NCBI GenBank assembly: GCA_031289625.1
Contig: JAITPB010000109.1
Location: forward strand, 1-6,567
Direction of reading: 5' to 3'
Source of the DNA: Clostridiales bacterium
GTDB lineage: Bacteria; Bacillota; Clostridia; Lachnospirales; WQUN01
DNA: 6,567 nt
In this document: one piece after another, positions 5,489 through 6,567 of the stretch
How positions within the stretch are numbered: the stretch's first letter is position 1
How the letters are laid out: each line of letters starts with the position of its first letter
Translations under genes and position numbers: made by a program
Notes under the pieces: model-generated
Seen by the model: the letters and a program-made list of their open reading frames with translations, nothing else
Databases searched by the model: none
Told to the model about the DNA's origin: nothing

Positions 5489-6567
5489 ATGTACAGATTT
5501 TTCAGCTTTATTTTGTGCGGCGGGGATGCCGGCGCCATCGGCAAAACTTTGGAAAGCCTGCGAAACGCGGGCATTATGGAATACGCTCTGCTGTTTAGCA
5601 AAAAAAAATATCAATTGCCGCCGGAAACGCTGGCGCGGATATCGGAAATCGCGTGTGAATCCACAAATGGCCGCCTGTTCATGGGCATAGAGGGCCAGCT
5701 TACGCTGGCGGAACTGGACGCTTTGCTGAAAAATGGCGGGGCGGACGTCATATTGTTCCTCTCCGAAGGCGAAAGGGTAAGTACGCGTTATTCGTGGTAC
5801 ATAGAAAGGTTTTTTGCGGAAAATCATGATGCCTGCGCCGTGGCGTACGGGCCGGCTTTGGAAAAGCCGGGCGCCGCGCTTCCGCCCGCATGTGAGGATT
5901 TACCGCCCGGCGGCTTGTCCGCGGCGGATGAGAACAGGCCGGAGGGCTTGCGAGGCGCGGCAATCTGGGCGGACGACGCCCGTGAACTGGGGCTGGATGT
6001 ATGGCTTGGAGGCGGTGCGTTCGCGGATTTATTGAAGCGGGCGGTGGATCGCAAAGGTTGCTATGGCCGCCTGAGCCAGGCGATGATCTATGGCGCCGCG
6101 AGATCGAACGAAGCGCCGCACGTGGGCTTCAAAACGCCGTCATGGCTGGTGAGCTGTATTATTCCCGTTTACAACGCGGAAATGTATCTTACGGAAGCCA
6201 TTGACAGCGTGATCAAGCAGACCCTTGGCTTTGAAAAGCATGTGCAGCTTATTTTGGTGAATGACGGCAGTACGGATGGATCTGGAGAGATTTGCCGTGA
6301 AGTTCGGGAGCAATATCCGGAAAATGTGGTCTATCTGGAGCGGGAAAATAAAGGATCCGCCGCGGCGCGCAATGCGGGGCTGGACGCGGCGGCAGGAGAG
6401 TATATCGCGTTTTTGGACGCGGACGACAGGTTGGATGCGAAATTTTTAGAATCCAACATTCGGTTTTGCGCGGATAAAAACGTGGAGTTCGTGGCAACGC
6501 CGATAAAGCCGATGAAAGCTTTGAACAAATTAGATCCTCTGCTTCATTATCAATTTGGGAAAAGCGT
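5489..6567 (+). CDS. GT2 glycosyltransferase with N-terminal degenerate GT-A domain, 5' part
   Basis: The frame is open from ATG at 5489 to the window end: 359 codons, no stop. GGCGGA (5473-5478) lies ten bases before this ATG, a modest ribosome site, and the start MYRFFSFIL aligns with MYKHVAFLL of the upstream protein. Residues 1-208 are a paralogue of the upstream N-terminal domain, sharing YxLP (41-44), ADVILFLSEGERV (85-97), YIERFFAENH (104-113) and GAFADLLKRAVDRKGCYG (176-193). It lacks the canonical DGSTD and DxD. Residues 219-330 are an intact GT2 domain: IIPVYN (224-229), VNDGSTDG (257-264), NKGSAAARNAGL (287-298) and DADD (310-313). Unlike its neighbour, it passes from the degenerate domain almost directly into the active one, without the roughly 170-residue spacer. 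It follows the upstream gene by 26 bp with no terminator, so the two are probably co-transcribed. Whether it too ends in a glycerophosphotransferase-like domain lies outside the window. The sugar and acceptor are unknown. Confidence 0.88.
   Translation, partial: MYRFFSFILCGGDAGAIGKTLESLRNAGIMEYALLFSKKKYQLPPETLARISEIACESTNGRLFMGIEGQLTLAELDALLKNGGADVILFLSEGERVSTRYSWYIERFFAENHDACAVAYGPALEKPGAALPPACEDLPPGGLSAADENRPEGLRGAAIWADDARELGLDVWLGGGAFADLLKRAVDRKGCYGRLSQAMIYGAARSNEAPHVGFKTPSWLVSCIIPVYNAEMYLTEAIDSVIKQTLGFEKHVQLILVNDGSTDGSGEICREVREQYPENVVYLERENKGSAAARNAGLDAAAGEYIAFLDADDRLDAKFLESNIRFCADKNVEFVATPIKPMKALNKLDPLLHYQFGKS

Noticed and set aside
5435..5827. 130-codon minus-strand open frame across the junction of the two glycosyltransferase genes
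   Set aside because: Overlaps the ends of both genes; the plus-strand frame from 5489 clearly matches its paralogue, so this is a shadow.
5814..6204. Short plus-strand open frames at 5814 and 6001
   Set aside because: Out of frame inside the second glycosyltransferase gene, whose own frame is open to the window end and has GT2 motifs.
1..6567. Phage-defence, toxin-antitoxin or other new defence system
   Set aside because: The recognisable genes are aromatic amino acid synthesis and glycan synthesis; no nuclease, toxin or sensor domain is visible.

Overview
The window looks like a piece of a Bacillota-type (Firmicutes) chromosome of roughly 50% GC. The evidence is a type I-beta DAHP synthase translationally coupled to a stand-alone prephenate dehydrogenase, and large proteins that fuse glycosyltransferase family 2 (GT2) with a CDP-glycerol glycerophosphotransferase-like region. 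A narrower placement, for example Negativicutes or Clostridia, is only a guess.

Layout. Positions 1-312 are the 3' end of a DAHP synthase gene (aroF type). At 309 it overlaps by four bases (TTGA) a TTG-started prephenate dehydrogenase gene (tyrA), 309-1199. Together they supply the entry step and the tyrosine-specific branch step of aromatic amino acid synthesis. Positions 1200-1706 are a 507-bp non-coding gap, unusually rich in symmetry. It holds two good intrinsic terminators (1220-1242 and 1349-1398) with a weaker one between them, nested inside a longer imperfect inverted repeat (1264-1336). Next comes a near-consensus sigma-70 promoter (1479-1507), flanked by two 30-bp hairpin-forming elements (1431-1460 and 1599-1628) that are inverted copies of each other. 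The gap also holds a possible 22-residue ORF (1530-1598) and a protein-like minus-strand frame that may be the remnant of a lost gene (about 1618-1700).

From 1707 to the end lie two plus-strand genes for large glycosyltransferases, 26 bp apart and probably one operon. The first is complete (1251 aa). It has an N-terminal degenerate GT-A-like domain, a central GT2 domain with all the usual motifs, a beta-rich linker and a C-terminal CDP-glycerol glycerophosphotransferase-like domain. In that last domain the residues normally needed for catalysis appear to be replaced. The second gene runs off the window. Its visible 359 residues start with the same kind of degenerate GT-A-like domain, followed directly by an intact GT2 domain. 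The pair probably helps build a cell-surface or secreted glycan or teichoic-acid-like polymer. The acceptor and sugar cannot be told from the sequence.

The most interesting points are the paralogous degenerate GT-A domains, in which the metal-binding DxD is replaced in both proteins by an xEGE motif; the apparently inactivated glycerophosphotransferase domain; and the paired inverted hairpins around the promoter.
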